From Aricia agestis (Eukaryota > Arthropoda > Insecta > Lepidoptera > Lycaenidae): a stretch of DNA of 64,000 nt. Below are positions 33,165 to 45,020 of this stretch, one piece after another. The position numbers were made by a program, and so were the translations under genes. The stretch spans positions 6,450,501-6,514,500 of the forward strand of contig NC_056422.1 of the NCBI RefSeq assembly GCF_905147365.1. The letters are read 5' to 3'. Position 1 is the stretch's first letter. The number at the start of each line of letters is the position of its first letter. The notes below the pieces were generated by a model that did no database searches, was not told where the DNA came from, and saw only the letters and a program-made list of their open reading frames with translations.

Positions 33165-33325
33165 TTTTAATCGATTGTAAGGGTTTCGATTAATTTAAAA
33201 AAAACGATTTTTTTAAAATCGATTTTCTTAAAAAATGGGTTAAAATTTAATCGATTGTAAGGGTTTTGATTAATTAAAAAAATCGATTTTTTAAAAATCG
33301 ATTTTCATAAAAAATGGGTTAAAAA
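33165..33325 (+). repeat. Two ~78-bp tandem repeats rich in ATCGATT
   Basis: 33169-33247 and 33248-33324 share TTAATCGATTGTAAGGGTTT, AAAATCGATTTTC and TAAAAAATGGGTTAAAA. Further ATCGATT copies occur just before (33117-33170). Density of the ATCGAT core is high. Confidence 0.85.
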
Positions 33326-34066
33326 AAATAATGCACAACGTTAATAATCAAGTTTTTACATCTGCCGGCACTCCCGGAGTGCAACCCGTCTTTTTTTTTC
33401 TATAGACATCACGGAGCCGAGACCATTCCAACGAATGAAAAACCGTGGAAATCGGTTCGTGCGTTCAGGAGTTATAGCGTCAGGAAGGAAAATCCGACTT
33501 TATTACTTTTACTTTTATTACTTTTACTAAATGCTTTATTAAAACACTTCTAGCCTGTTGGTAAAGTCTTTGTAAAAATAAAAAGGCTATTAGAAAATGG
33601 GATAATTGGCGACCCTAGTCCGATCGGACGTACTTCGTTTTCATTTTTAATCGTCGATGGCAGCCGACCGTGGCTGAATCAAGATTTGCGAACAAAATGA
33701 GGTTCCGGAATAAAGCGCTGCCCGGGGCGCCTACGAATGCATTATAAACATAATTCGCAATAAAAACAATTTCGAAAATGGAATACAAATCAAAAGCGAG
33801 CGGTATTTTTATTCCATTTTGTTATACTTAAGGCAACATTGTATCTCTGTACTTGAATTTCAAATTAACAGACTTGAAAGTTGAACTCGCTGTATTTTTA
33901 AATTGTGCCTGCACACGCTGAAGAGCAATTTGACAACTAGAAAGTTTGGTATGACCACTATTATAATTGAAAGGTTTATTATCATTTTCTTCTTAAAAAT
34001 TGAAGTTTTGAAAAAGGAATTTCTTGTTCGTTGTTCTCAAAATCATCTTTTTTTTCATTATTATTG
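33326..34066. other. No gene; worn repeat start near 33362
   Basis: TGCCGGCACTCCCGGAGTGC (33362) can form a hairpin and looks like the end of another dispersed family. The rest is unassigned. Confidence 0.45.
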
Positions 34067-34225
34067 CTAGCTATTTGACCGAGCTTTGCTCGGTATTCGA
34101 TAAAACACGAAGAAAATGACATTTTCTAAAAATGATTCCTAGCTAAATCGATTTATCGCCCCCGAAACCCCCTATAAGTATACAATATTTCATGAAAATC
34201 GTTGGAGCCGATTCCGAGATTCCAA
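34067..34225 (-). mobile_element. Helitron-like family F element
   Basis: On the minus strand it reads TTGGAATCTCGGAATCGG, then GGGGGCGATAAATCGATTTA and AAAATGTCATTTTC, to the 3' hairpin ACCGAGC-AAA-GCTCGGT and CTAG. A 7-bp GC-rich hairpin about ten bases before CTAG is the classic Helitron 3' end. Confidence 0.75.
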
Positions 34226-34385
34226 TTAAGTATATTATATAAACATATATACAAGAATTGCTCGTTTAAAGATATAAGACTTCTTGCTTTTGAATAATAA
34301 GATAAGTATAGGTAAGGGCAACCATTGTTTGAAAATATTAGGAATGCTTGTATGTGGTATGAACTATGAACAGTCGATGTCAGTG

Positions 34386-34530
34386 CCGAATTTATATTTT
34401 TCTGCCCACCCACTTACTTCATTTTCGCTACCCCATGTAGTTACGAAATCTACCGGCCGGGCCCCCTAGGACGCTGCCGCCCCTAGGCTGCGGCCTAAAC
34501 GGCCTAGTTATAAGTCCGGGGCTGACTATT
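34386..34530. mobile_element. Degenerate hAT-type MITE (family G)
   Basis: CCGAATTTATATTTTTCTGC, CTAGGACGCTGCCGCCCCTA and AAGTCCGGGGCTG match the better-preserved 41651-41812. The ends are worn. Confidence 0.6.
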
Positions 34531-35588
34531 ATAGTATTCTAAAGTGGCAATAATTGGGTGTTTTACCTAAGTAACTTAAAAGGAAAAAAAATATCTCAAC
34601 GAGACCATTATCAGGCGTGTTAAACATTGTTATGGCACATTATAGCTTTATTACTTAACAAGACTTTTCACTTTGTTTTATGAGGTTTTTTAGTTTTGAG
34701 GTCAGTGGACAACGGGAGACGAGATCTTGTCGCAAAACGCGCCCCTGAAAAAATAATATTATCATACCCTCTGAAACAAATTGGATTAAATATTAACAGT
34801 ACAATATTCGCTCTCATTGCTTTTATTACAGACAATATTACTTTCTAGATTCGAATGGCCGTCTAGAATAAGGTCATAGTACTTATTAGAAGAAAACTAC
34901 TTTAATACTCAAGTACGCGTGCCTCGTCCCAAGATAGTCTTTTTGTTCCTCGAGGCTAGGGCTGCCATCCATCCAGATTTCCCTGGATTTGTCCTAGTTT
35001 GAAGGGCTTCCGGGGACCGTCCATCTGGGTTTTGTAAACTGTCACTTTTGTTCAAAGAAATCCAAATTTTAATCCTGCAGCAATAAACGAAAGATTAGAA
35101 CTCGCTAAGCATACTTATTACATACGGTTTCTTCTATGATCAGAATGAAGTACGATTTCGAGGACTTGAGTTAGTCAGATTTTTAAAAATTCTTGTTGCA
35201 AAAGATAGTCTATGTTTTAGTAAGAATTGGGCACGACGTAATCGTAAAACTTTTTAAGAGCTGTCCGGAGAAATAACCACATTTCGGACAAATGTCCGTG
35301 ATTTTTGTCGTGCTTGACCGGCGACAGCGATGTGGATGATGGCAGCCCTACAGCCTACTTGAGGCTGTCCTAAGAAAATAATTAGATATCTGGGACATTC
35401 TTCGAGGGTTGCAGTAATCCAGTATATTGTTTTATATTTTAGGTTACGTAGTAAATATTTAGTAATCTGTGTTTTAGGATATACTTACTTAATAGAAAGG
35501 CTCCCTACATTTCTTACAGATTACATTGCGACTTAGTATTTAGTTTTAGTACTAATAAAACAATGTGGTATATAAATTATCTCCACGT
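34531..35588. other. No feature seen
   Basis: No supported gene. A segment at about 34955-35350 contains CTGCCATCCATCCAGATTTC and later a related GATGGCAGCCC near its end, perhaps a worn element. Confidence 0.4.
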
Positions 35589-35910
35589 CTTAATATTATA
35601 AAGCGGAAGTTTGTTTGTTTGTTTGAACTACTACTAACTACCTACTGGTCCGATTAGAAAAATTATTTCAGTGTTAGATAGCCCATTTATCGAGGAAGGC
35701 TGTATATAGGCTATATTTTATTACGCTAACGAAAGCGAAGAAATAGAGGAAAATGTTGAAAAAACGGGGGGAAATTATTTGGGAATGGGCTTATTTGAAC
35801 GCGCTAATCTCAAGACCTACTAGTCCGATTTGAAAAATTATTTTAGATAGCCCATTTATCGAGAAAGGCTATAGGTTATATTTTATCACGCTAAGACTAA
35901 CATCTCTGTG
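35589..35910 (+). mobile_element. Helitron-like family D element, internally duplicated
   Basis: TTAATATTATAAAGCGGAAG, then two successive versions of the block TACTGGTCCGATT, GATAGCCCATTTATCGAG, GGCTATATTTTAT. The second starts near 35793. Confidence 0.7.
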
Positions 35911-36622
35911 TAACAGACATACAGATAGAGATACTTTTGCATAATATAATATGATAATAAGTATGGATTATAAATGCGAAAATGTGTATGGATATTACAA
36001 ATAATTTTGAATTATTGGCTTTTGACTACATGATGTTTTACATGAATGATGATCGTAATACAGTAATACGTATGCTACCGAGTAGGTACAGAGTAATCGT
36101 TGTACAGAGAAAGAGCTGTTATTTAATTTTATCAAATAGTTATATTAAGTTATAGAGTGTAAGGATATTTTTAATGTTAGACAAAATATCGAATAATAAA
36201 ACGAAAAATTAGGTATAATGTATATAAGTATGTAAATCTTATTAAATATGATTAGTAACAACAAATCCAATGAGAAGAAACATTGTATCTTGCTGTAAAA
36301 GCAAAATAATATGCTTTTCTTCTGGAACCATAATCAGGTTTCATTGTATTCGCTCTTTGTCAGAAAACGTTTACTTTCATAATAATATTGTTATGGTGCA
36401 ATATTTCTGAACAAGACTCCATACTTTGTGGCACTGGATATTTCATTTTTATAGCAAAAAGAAAATTATTATGCTTCAAATTAATTAATATGCCCACTTA
36501 AAATGCATAGCTTAATTTGTTTAAAAATTATTAATGAGAAATAATTATTATTTATAACGTATATTTAATACGTTATAAATAATAATAAAAATACATTATA
36601 ATTTATAATATTTCTTTCTTAC
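35911..36622. other. No gene; 19-bp fold-back at 36544-36586
   Basis: 36544-36562 and 36568-36586 are perfect complements (ATTATTATTTATAACGTAT and its reverse), loop ATTTA. The rest is AT-rich and unassigned. Confidence 0.6.
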
Positions 36623-36674
36623 CTGAGTCGCATTATCTTTGTTGCCTCTGCTGCAACTTACCCTGTTCAAACCC
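36623..36674 (-). other. Possible 52-bp internal exon on the minus strand
   Basis: On the minus strand an acceptor TTTTTTGCAG precedes 36674 and a strong donor (CTCAG, then GTAAGAAA) follows 36623. One frame is open (NRVSCSRGNKDNATQ). There is no partner exon I can link, so this may be chance. Confidence 0.2.
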
Positions 36675-37062
36675 CTGCAAAAAATGTAGGGAACAAGGGA
36701 ATCAATAACCGATACAATAGACGAGTAATGGATCGAAAAGTAGACAATAAGACGCAGGTAGCCATCCTGCATCGTGCTATCGAAGTTTTTGAGATTTTTG
36801 GAACATATACCTATGAAGAAGTTCTACTATGGGTGTCCGTATCTTCGCGTTGAACTAGTGGAAGGAGCTAGCCTAAATCCAACTTTATTGGCTTAGTTAT
36901 AGGGTGTATTTTCCCGTAATCTTGATCTACCTCATTTGACGGTGAGTGACATTTGGCACTGAGTGCGTGTCAACACCTCAACACCATCGCCGAAGACACT
37001 TTTGACACCTTTTTGGAAGCACCGTCCTCGTCCTGGTTCGAAGACACTTTTTTAAAATAAAT

Positions 37063-37170
37063 ATGACGGAAACGAGCAAACGGATCGCCTGATGAAGAGA
37101 ATGCCATTGATCGCAATATTGGACTCTGGAGGAGTTGCAAGTGCCTTGTAAAATTCTGAGCTGCTCTTAT
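37063..37170 (-). repeat. Degenerate LINE-tail copy
   Basis: ATATGACGGAAACGAGCAAA and CGGATCGCCTGATGAAGAGA resemble the LINE tail of 16770-17086 in the same orientation but are strongly diverged. Confidence 0.5.
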
Positions 37171-39112
37171 CTAACAATTATTGTCAAAAATACCTTTATT
37201 TGAAAGATTCAGACCTTTGAGTTCTAACTTCTATGTGTATTTTTTATCAACCTGTCTGTCCTTCTTGTCGCTAAAACCGCATAACTGATAAAGATAAAAT
37301 TTGATATACCTACAGATATTTTTATCTCGGAAGCATAGGATACTTGTCATGTCATATTGTGTTGCGAATTGCGATACATCACAGTAAAATGTACGAACTT
37401 CTGCGCGAATGAAATTGTGGGCAACTTCATAAATCATTAAGTAAATCAACTTACATTAGATCTAAGTAAGTATTTAAATTAAAATGAACGACCCTAACAA
37501 AAGTCGTATCGAAAAGCCTACAATTAGTGTCACATAAGAGCTGTCTTTGGTCTCTTTGTTCCGTAAACAACGACGACACGTGCCGACAGCGCAGGCCCGG
37601 GCTCTGAAGTTGCAAAATTACGGGAGTCGGGTCATGTTGACTTGATACAATTTGTAACCTGAGCTAGGTATATACCTATATGCCTACTAGAATTACTTTT
37701 AACATGTGTATTTTTTTAAAAGATTCTTAAAGAAGCAATTTTTTATATTAAAAAATTGCCATATTATATTAATTTTTTTATTACTTAATTATTGTTTTAT
37801 TATTTTTTTAAATTTAATTCATTTTTTTATAAAAAAACATTTTTAAAAATAAACAAAAAAGGGTGTCAATGAAGCTCTTCTGCGGTGGTTGAGAGAACAG
37901 TAGACTGAACTCCGGACATGATAGAGCGAGAGAGACGGTCCGGCGCTAACCTCTCTCTCAGCCCCATTTTAAACCTGCCAATGCAGTACTACAATTTCTT
38001 AACTCAAGGTTTACAATGTATTAGTTTTACAAGAGCACAATGATAACGTATCGAGATACGTTTCCCCGAGAAGAGCCGGACACCCCGATGGAATTGCTTT
38101 CGATACATACAGTTATACACGACGCAAAAAAAATGTCAATAGCGCGATTCAGGAATGCTTAAAAAATGCGTCACTTTTAGACTTATTTGAATATTGACGT
38201 CAAAAATTCATTCATCTTATTCATATTCATTGTGGATTTCAAAACGGTCTGTTTTATTTTTTGTTAAGTTTTTAATGTTTAATTTAACAGTCAAAAATCC
38301 CTTAAACGCTTTAAAATGCCATCTAGGAAGCCGAAAATTCAATAGTGCTCAACGATTTATTAAAAATTTATCAAGGTTGTACATAGATGGCGCTGAGGAA
38401 AAAATGTTACTATTTTAAAAACTTTAAACAGTGAAAAATTATTTAGTTTTATAAAATAAAATAAAAACTTTAATAACATACAATATTGGTTCTAGTAAGT
38501 ATAACAATATTATTATAGTAGTAGGTACTTACCTGTTTTTTAGTTGATGTTTTTAAACCAAACACTTATAAAACTACGATTATTTATGAAAACAAGCAGG
38601 TCAAGTTTTTAAATTCAAAAATCAAAGGTAATACGAGGGCGAGTTTTCATTGAATTCCAAAAAAGTCCGAAATTCTGTAAGCACCACGTAATTACATAAT
38701 TTCGGGATACTTTGAATACGGCCCTGTATTCACACTTCACTTGTTCTTGTTTATTATTTTCTTATTTCGTATTCATATTTGGAGCTTGACATATTAATAT
38801 TGAGTCATTATTTGATTGCTTCGTTATTTTTCTATCTACCTACCCTCTCCTTAATTTATGTTAATATTTAATTTTATACAATAACAAAGTATTCATGTAT
38901 GTATATTTACATCAATCGGGGTAACCGATTGTGATGTAAGGTGGAAAATTGATGAGGAGGAAATTGTGTTGACAGCAATTAATGATATTTTATCCATCAT
39001 GTGATAGGTGTGTGGTGGTTCATTTTGCATTTTGCTTTGGACCAAACCACGAGATGGGTCACAAAAGTTACAGGGTGTTGTAGTAGTGTGGTGGGGAAAA
39101 AAAAGAAAAAAA
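37171..39112. other. No gene seen
   Basis: AT-rich. A short GC-richer stretch at 37575-37640 and a purine/pyrimidine-rich block at 37860-37985 are unassigned. A plus frame at 38194-38418 has no recognisable features. Confidence 0.4.
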
Positions 39113-39185
39113 ATGTAGGTACAGCTGTATTAAACCTCCGTAAGCTACTTCCCTGAACAACCCTTTCTGATAATCTGCGTGCTGG
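39113..39185 (+). repeat. Short repeat K, copy 1
   Basis: CAGCTGTATTAAACCTCCGT, then CTACTTCCCTGAACAACCC, TTTCTGATAATCTGCGTGCT and GGCAGG. It is matched at 47798-47870 with about 85 percent identity by eye. Origin unknown. Confidence 0.65.
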
Positions 39186-39559
39186 CAGGCCGTGGGCGGT
39201 GGATGTAGGTGTAGAGGGGTGGATTCAACGATACTATTATCCCTTCTTAGTTCTTGATGATATTCCAGCACGACTGTATCCCTTTCGGGCCAGTAATTCC
39301 GACACTCCGCTCACAAATTACCACGAATGCATTATTCAACACCTGTTGCTTTTGGGTTGTTTGTAAACTAGTATTACTGTATTCTGCTATGCTATTACAG
39401 CTTTGATCCAGTGAGAGTGAAATAGCTAAATAATATTCTCATTTCTCGTATGAAGATACAAGTTGGAACCGAGCGACACGCGACAACTGCAGACGACGTG
39501 TCGTCGCGACAGTATTGATTTCTATAGTATATTTCTATGAAACACCCACGAAACACCCT
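39186..39559. other. No feature seen
   Basis: No supported gene or repeat. Confidence 0.4.
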
Positions 39560-39972
39560 CCAGCGCACGGAGCGTTCCGAAATTAGGCAAAAAAAAATGT
39601 AATTTTTATATGGGAGCCCCTCTTAAATCATTACTTTATTTTAATTTTATTATCAATTATTAAAGTACTAATAACATTAAGTAGTTTGTGAATATTTCAA
39701 GTGCTTACGTGTAGCCATTATTGATATAGAGCAAAAAATGCCAAAAAAATCAAGTTTGTTATATGGGAACCCCCCTTAAATATTTGATTTATTTTGTTTT
39801 TAGTATTTGTTATTATAGCGGCAACAAAAATACATAATCCGTCAAAATTTCAACCCTGTAGCTATCACCGTTCTTGAGATACAGTCTGGAGACAGACAGA
39901 CGGACAGACAGACATCAAAATCTTAGTAATAGGGTCCCGGTTTTACTCTTTGGGTACGGAACCCTAAAAAGA
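39560..39972 (+). repeat. Dispersed repeat family A (5'-worn copy)
   Basis: GCGCACGGAGCGTTCCGAAA at the start, ATGGGAGCCCCTCTTAAATC, TATTTGTTATTATAGCGGCA, CAGACAGACGGACAGACAG, and GGTACGGAACCCTAAAAA at the end. Confidence 0.8.
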
Positions 39973-40686
39973 ATTGAAAAGGAGTCAGAAGAAAAAAAAA
40001 AAGGATCAAAAAGGGATCAAAAATTTTCAAAAAGGGGTCAAATTTTCTACGGCATTGGCGTTGAGGGCTTGCCTCACTTTCCAATCAAACATTTTGGTGC
40101 ATTCCATCATCCATACCGCGTTGTCCGCCAGTCTAATTTTGATTATACGTACGGAACCACAGAAACCGTGACGTACTCAATGCGTAGAAACGGACCCCTA
40201 ATTTGGGTTATCAGTTCTAGCATTTACTAGATGACTTGAAAAAATAATGATAGCGCGATTAAGAAATATGCAGTTGCTTGAGGGTAGTTTGAAATTTCAA
40301 AATAGTGCGCAGGTCGAATGTGACTGGGTTCGAGTCTGAGGAAGAATTTTTTTTTTTTTAAGTTAGTATTATTGTAGTGTTATATTTTAAGTTTTAACTG
40401 TTATTAATCAACAACAATGTATAATATGGTCTGTCGAATCACCTGTACAAATACTTAACTCGGATGTCCACGTGATAATATTTTCTTCACCGAAATTATA
40501 TTATTTCAAAGTCAAAATTCTCTAATATTTAGGATTTCGTAGCTAAATGGCAAAAGCGGGACCTTCGACGCCTGTCTGTCTGTCCCTATGTCACAGCCAC
40601 TTTCTCTCGAAACTATGTAGAAATAATTTTGTACTAAGTACAAAATATGTTATATATTTTTTTATTCAATTACTTTTTTGTTCCAG
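39973..40686. repeat. Mostly unassigned; fragment of family J at 40530-40620
   Basis: GATTTCGTAGCTAAATGGCA and CTGTCTGTCTGTCCCTATGT, CACAGCCACTTTCT match the start of family J (59724-60332). A B-box-like GGGTTCGAGTC followed by a T-run (40326-40361) gives no convincing tRNA. Confidence 0.55.
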
Positions 40687-43600
40687 GTGTAAGTGTTCAG
40701 TGAGTGTTGTGTGGTGACTGGTGACAAGTGGTAGTGACATGTGACCGCCGCCATGCTCAAGATACAGATGCTGGACTCCATCGTCAGCAATGACGAGGAG
40801 GAACCGAAGACTAACGGGTATGTACTTATTTTAGTAACGTTGTCGTCGTTTTTTTTTTTGTGAAATAAGGGGGCAAACGAGCAAACCTGATGGAAAGCAA
40901 CTTCCGTCGCCCATGGACATTTTGACAAGACTGATAACTGAATACTGATAAGTGATAAGTAATGAAAAGGGTGTGGCAAACTCAAAATATACTTACTGGT
41001 TAGTGCCTTTTGGCGTCTAGGTAGCCAATAAAATTTCATTGAATGGTCAATGGTATTGCCAGTGTTGCGGTTTCAGAACATGTCTGAAGATTTAATAAAT
41101 GATTTACTATATAGGTAACTATTTATGCATTATAAAGGTAATATAGGATACAGGTTCTGTACCCATATACCCCGTATACAAGGATCTATTTATAAGGAAG
41201 AGTATGTTTACATTATAAACGAGGCAGCAGGCAACTAAAACAGTTTCATAGTTGTTTTATTAAGCGCCTGGCGTGTAACTCGGCGCAATGCGTACTTTAT
41301 ACGTTTGCTGCATGAAAGCGAGAGTCAACTATTCAATATTTTTCCTAGCTGGTGTTGTTAACCTGTGTTTGCCTTGTACTAAAGTGAGCATACTGCTCAC
41401 TTACTCGTTTTGAGCGATGAACATGATTTATACAGCAGTTTCTGAGTGATATGGTAGGTAGGCTAAGCACATACGGCATTCAGGAGAATGCCATGAATAT
41501 TAGAAAATATAGTCGTCCTAGTCCAGTCTAGACTAATCCCAGACGTATTGAACAGTTATTCCTTTGAACTAGGCCGACAATGTTTAAACATGAACCTTTA
41601 AATTAGATTAAAAGCCGTGGCCTTTGCGTTAGGTAAACAGCGGTAATAAGCAGGGCCGGATTTATATTTTTCATGAGTTTAGGCAACTTTAATTTTGCCG
41701 CCCCTATGTACATACAAACTCGGCCATCCTAGGATGCCATAGGACGCTGCCGCCCATAGGCCATGGGCCCATGGCCTATACTGCCTTATGCCTATACATA
41801 AATCCAGAGCTGGTAATAATTAGAACCTAACTTAGTTCCTTATTACCAGCAGCGTAATCTCTTAAATTTAGAAGATCTTCATCTAAAATTCTTTTAAAAG
41901 CCTATCACCATCAGACTTTCCCCTGAAAAAGAACTCTCTGAAAATAACCAATACTGGTTGCCTTGTTGTCGCTAAGTGTCAACAGAGACCAGTATATTAA
42001 TTACTCTATGGTGTCAATAAGCCCCCCGTTTTTTTTCTTTGGGGGATGCATTTACGCATCCCCGGGGCCTGGGGAGGACCACCGAGGTATGTGGGACTCC
42101 CCGGGGCAGACGTAATATCCGCACCCGGGACTACCCACTAAAACCCCAACGGTGTTCCTACATGCTGCATCCATGAAGGTGGGACTACGGGAAACGCGTG
42201 ATACACGACCGCAGTGACCGCGTGATACATAAATCCACAGCTGGTAATAATTAGAACGTAGCTTAGTTTCTTATCAGCAGCGTAATCTCTTAAATTTAGA
42301 AGATCTTCATCTAAAATCCTTTTAAAAGCCTATCAGTCCTATCACCACCAGACTTTCCACTGAAGAAGATCTCTCTGAAAAGAACCAATACTGGTTGCCT
42401 AGTTGTCGCTAAGTGTCAATAAGCCCCCTGCCGATGCGTTTTACTATAAGCACATTCAATTTGCTAGGAGCATATTCCACAAGTTCACCTAGTTTCTATT
42501 TCCGGTGGACCACGGTACTGACAGCAGAAACACGAGTACTATTTTGTACCTGTAGCTTTATTATTTTTAATGAAATAATTATGAACACTGTATAATATTG
42601 TTTGATCAGCTTCACATTACGCTTATATTGTAATATGAACATAATAAAAACTTGAGAGGTGTCAAGGGACACCCGAATGGAACGAAGTTATTTCTTAAGC
42701 TCAAAAAACCTGTAGGCTGTATAGGTGCATATTATATGTATACACTAAAAAAATATATTTAAGAATGCGCCATCTTTTGACGGAATACTAACAACGCGTC
42801 GCTGTTTATTCTCAAAAAATGCCATCTAGTTGACGCACAGGAATACTATCAACGCCCTCTGATAAATACTATGCAGGTACTAATAAAAAAGTGTCGAGGT
42901 CAATTACTGTCATTCTGTCCAGCCCCCTTTACGCCGAACGCGCGATATGGAACTTCGTTCCAATAAAAATACTGTTGTATTATTATCTTGCGTTAGCAAC
43001 AACTCTGTCTTTCTGTCTGTGAGTGTGCGTGCGTTCATGGCACCGCAGCATTCAATTTGGTTTTCCAATTTTCTTCAATTTTTTTTAATGCTGACTTGAT
43101 CGAGACTGTTCTTTGCGAGATAACTCATCATCACCTCGCTTAGTGCTGGAGAATTTTGTTTTATCTATTACATGGAAGTTATAATTATGAAATTAAAGTG
43201 ATTTGATCTGTTAAATATTTTTATTAATAATAATATGAATTCTGATTCCTGACACTTATTAAAGTTTTATATCTTTTTTTCATTTCTTAATTAACCTCAT
43301 ATTAAACTTGAAGTGTAAGTTATTTTGTTGTCGGTACAGTTGTATCGATTCTGGCCAGCGACCCACCGGCGCCTTAGCTCACTTTACCCCCAGGAGATAC
43401 TTGTTTATGACAATTCCGTCTAAGTACATTATATACTACATATTACATACTAGTTTACATTGGCTGAAAGTATAAATCTATGGTTGAGAATCTAAGAACT
43501 TGACTCCTAGACTAGGAACCAATAAATCGAGGAGGAATCTATGTCTGATGAAACTTTGTTCTAAATTGAAACAAGAGATCAAAATTAGCAAAATGTAGAA

Positions 43601-43871
43601 ATTATTAGATTATCAGAATTATAAATCTATACTAATTGTGGGGGACAGCTTGCGCTAATTCCCCGTAGATCGCCTAGGTCAGCGTTTCTTGAAGAGATGA
43701 GGGTGATGATGATGATGATTATTCGATGAGGAGATGAATTTAAACACTTTTTTCAGTCTTGTTCCCGGTAGCAAGCACACAGTAGTTCCGAAGCTGGGCA
43801 AAGTTGGAGAGCGGGTGTCGTACTATGGCGGCCGACCCATATTTATATCGGCCCCGGTACCCAGCTTCTAG
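40687..43871 (+). CDS. Candidate small host gene, two exons, product unknown (59 residues)
   Basis: Exon at 40687-40817: acceptor TTTTTTGTTCCAG just before it, a leader, a good Kozak GCCGCCATGC with ATG at 40753, and a donor GGTATGT after 40817. The second exon starts 43757 after TTTTTTCAG and stays in frame to TAG 43869-43871. The joined CDS is 180 nt, an exact multiple of three. The product starts MLKIQMLDSIVSNDEEEPK, is basic in the middle (VVPKLGKVGE) and ends RPIFISAPVPSF. I see no signal peptide, membrane span or known domain. Composition is codon-like and GC-richer than its surroundings. The first exon has an acceptor, so an upstream non-coding exon must exist. AATAAA at 43991-43996 may be the poly(A) signal. 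The 2.9-kb intron holds transposons. It could also be part of a larger, alternatively spliced gene. Confidence 0.5.
40850..40922 (-). mobile_element. LINE 3' tail fragment in the candidate intron
   Basis: T-run, GTGAAATAAGGGGGCAAACG, AGCAAACCTGATGGAAAGCA, then GTCGCCCATGGAC. Confidence 0.8.
41651..41812. mobile_element. hAT-type MITE (family G), intact ends
   Basis: CAGGGCCGGATTTAT start and ATAAATCCAGAGCTG end form an imperfect 15-bp TIR. The flanks GTAATAAG (41643-41650) and GTAATAAT (41813-41820) match at 7 of 8 bases, a hAT-size duplication. The interior has TAGGACGCTGCCGCCCATAG. Confidence 0.82.
41797..42421 (+). repeat. Direct repeat pair, ~190 bp each, around a GC-rich insert
   Basis: 41797-41987 and 42229-42421 share CATAAATCCASAGCTGGTAA, CGTAATCTCTTAAATTTAGA, AGATCTTCATCTAAAAT and CAATACTGGTTGCC. 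The left copy begins inside the hAT MITE end, so the duplication post-dates that insertion. Between them, 42030-42225 is GC-rich (GGCCTGGGGAGGACCACCGA) and looks like a piece of a LINE. Confidence 0.8.
42645..42965 (+). repeat. Dispersed repeat family H
   Basis: GAGAGGTGTCAAGGGACACC, GAATGGAACGAAGTTATTT near the start. It ends near CCCCCTTTACGCCGAAC. It recurs at 46158-46345 (GAGAGGTGGCAAGGGACACC, GATGGGACGAAATTTTAA). Confidence 0.65.
42966..43756. other. Intron sequence of the candidate host gene, no feature seen
   Basis: A worn repeat start (TGTCTTTCTGTCTGTGAGTG, about 43005) and a GAT run at 43703-43722. Nothing else stands out. Confidence 0.45.
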
Positions 43872-44227
43872 AACATTCCATGTCTCACCCCCTTGGAAGG
43901 AAAATTTATTGAATTTCCATGAAAATTACATTATTTTACAAAATATACATTGGTTTTATTTGTACAATTCTCTTAGCTATAATTTTACATAATAAACATG
44001 TTCGTGCCGACCTTCGTAACCGAAATAATTGCAAAAATCTATTTTTCCTATATTTATACTACCTCGCCGCCCCCCGACATAACGGTCGTCTCTGGCTGTC
44101 CCTCGGAAATCGGCACTACCACACTGGCTCTAAACCCATCCTATTGAATGGTACTATTTTTCACTGTACACTGATTTCTCACTCAAATGTCCATAGTCCA
44201 TACACTATTTACTGTCTGTCGTGCACA

Positions 44228-44775
44228 CTAATATTATAAAGCGGAAGAGTTTGTTAGTTTGTTTGTTTGTTTGTTTGTTTGTTTGTATGTTTGAACGCGC
44301 TAATCTCAGGAACTACTGGTCCGATTTGAAAAATTATTTCAGTGTCGGATAGCCCATTTATCGAAGAAGGCTATAGGCTATATTTTATCACGCTAAGACT
44401 AATAGGAGCGAAGAAATAGAGGAAAGTGTGGAAAAAACGGGGAGAGATTATTTGAAAGGACTTATTTGAACGAGCTAATCTCAGGAACTACTGGTCCGAT
44501 TTGAAAAATTCTTCCAATATTAGATAGCCCATTTATCGATGAAGATTATAGGTTATATTTTATCACGCTAAGACTAATAAAAGCGAAGGTATAGAGGAAA
44601 GTGTGGAAAAAACGGGGGAAATTATTTGAAATGGCTTATCTCACGAACTACTAGGAGCAATGTTTCTGTTATTTGGCACAGATAAGAAGTAGACCACGTA
44701 AAGGATCATAGGCTATTTTTGTGGACTAATTTGTCTGTGAAATATCTAATTTACATGGGCGAAGCCGCGCGGAAC
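44228..44775 (+). mobile_element. Helitron-like family D element with internal tandem duplication
   Basis: ACTAATATTATAAAGCGGAA, a GTTT microsatellite (44253-44283), then two tandem versions of GCGCTAATCTCAGGAACTAC to GGAAAGTGTGGAAAAAACGG (about 44290-44450 and 44468-44625). It ends in GGGCGAAGCCGCGCGGAACG, a GC hairpin like the family 3' end. Confidence 0.75.
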
Positions 44776-44942
44776 GTTATATTATTTCGCGTGGTCACGA
44801 GTCACGACACCACGCGTAAACGGCTGGACCCATTTTGCTGAAATTTGGTACAAAGATATTTTGAGTCCCGAACAAGATACATTTTGTCCCGGAAAGATGT
44901 ACGGTTATTGCACAATATAAGTACATTTATGATTTGCGCGTA

Positions 44943-45020
44943 AACTATTCAATCTATTTTGATGGTATTTGGTATAGAAGTATCCCCATACCAAATACCA
45001 TCAAAATAGATTGAATAGTT
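44943..45020. repeat. Perfect 33-bp fold-back with 12-bp loop
   Basis: 44943-44975 and 44988-45020 are exact reverse complements; the loop is AGAAGTATCCCC. The left arm continues a family-B-like sequence (GCTGAAATTTGGTAC, ATTTGCGCGTAAAC upstream), so the right arm looks like an inverted copy. Confidence 0.95.

Noticed and set aside
39874..40230. 118-codon plus-strand frame
   Set aside because: It begins inside the CAGACAGACG end of family A and runs through lysine-rich simple sequence; no coding signature.
40300..40365. tRNA-like B box GGGTTCGAGTC followed by a T-run
   Set aside because: No acceptor stem, A box or cloverleaf could be built; at most a worn SINE remnant.
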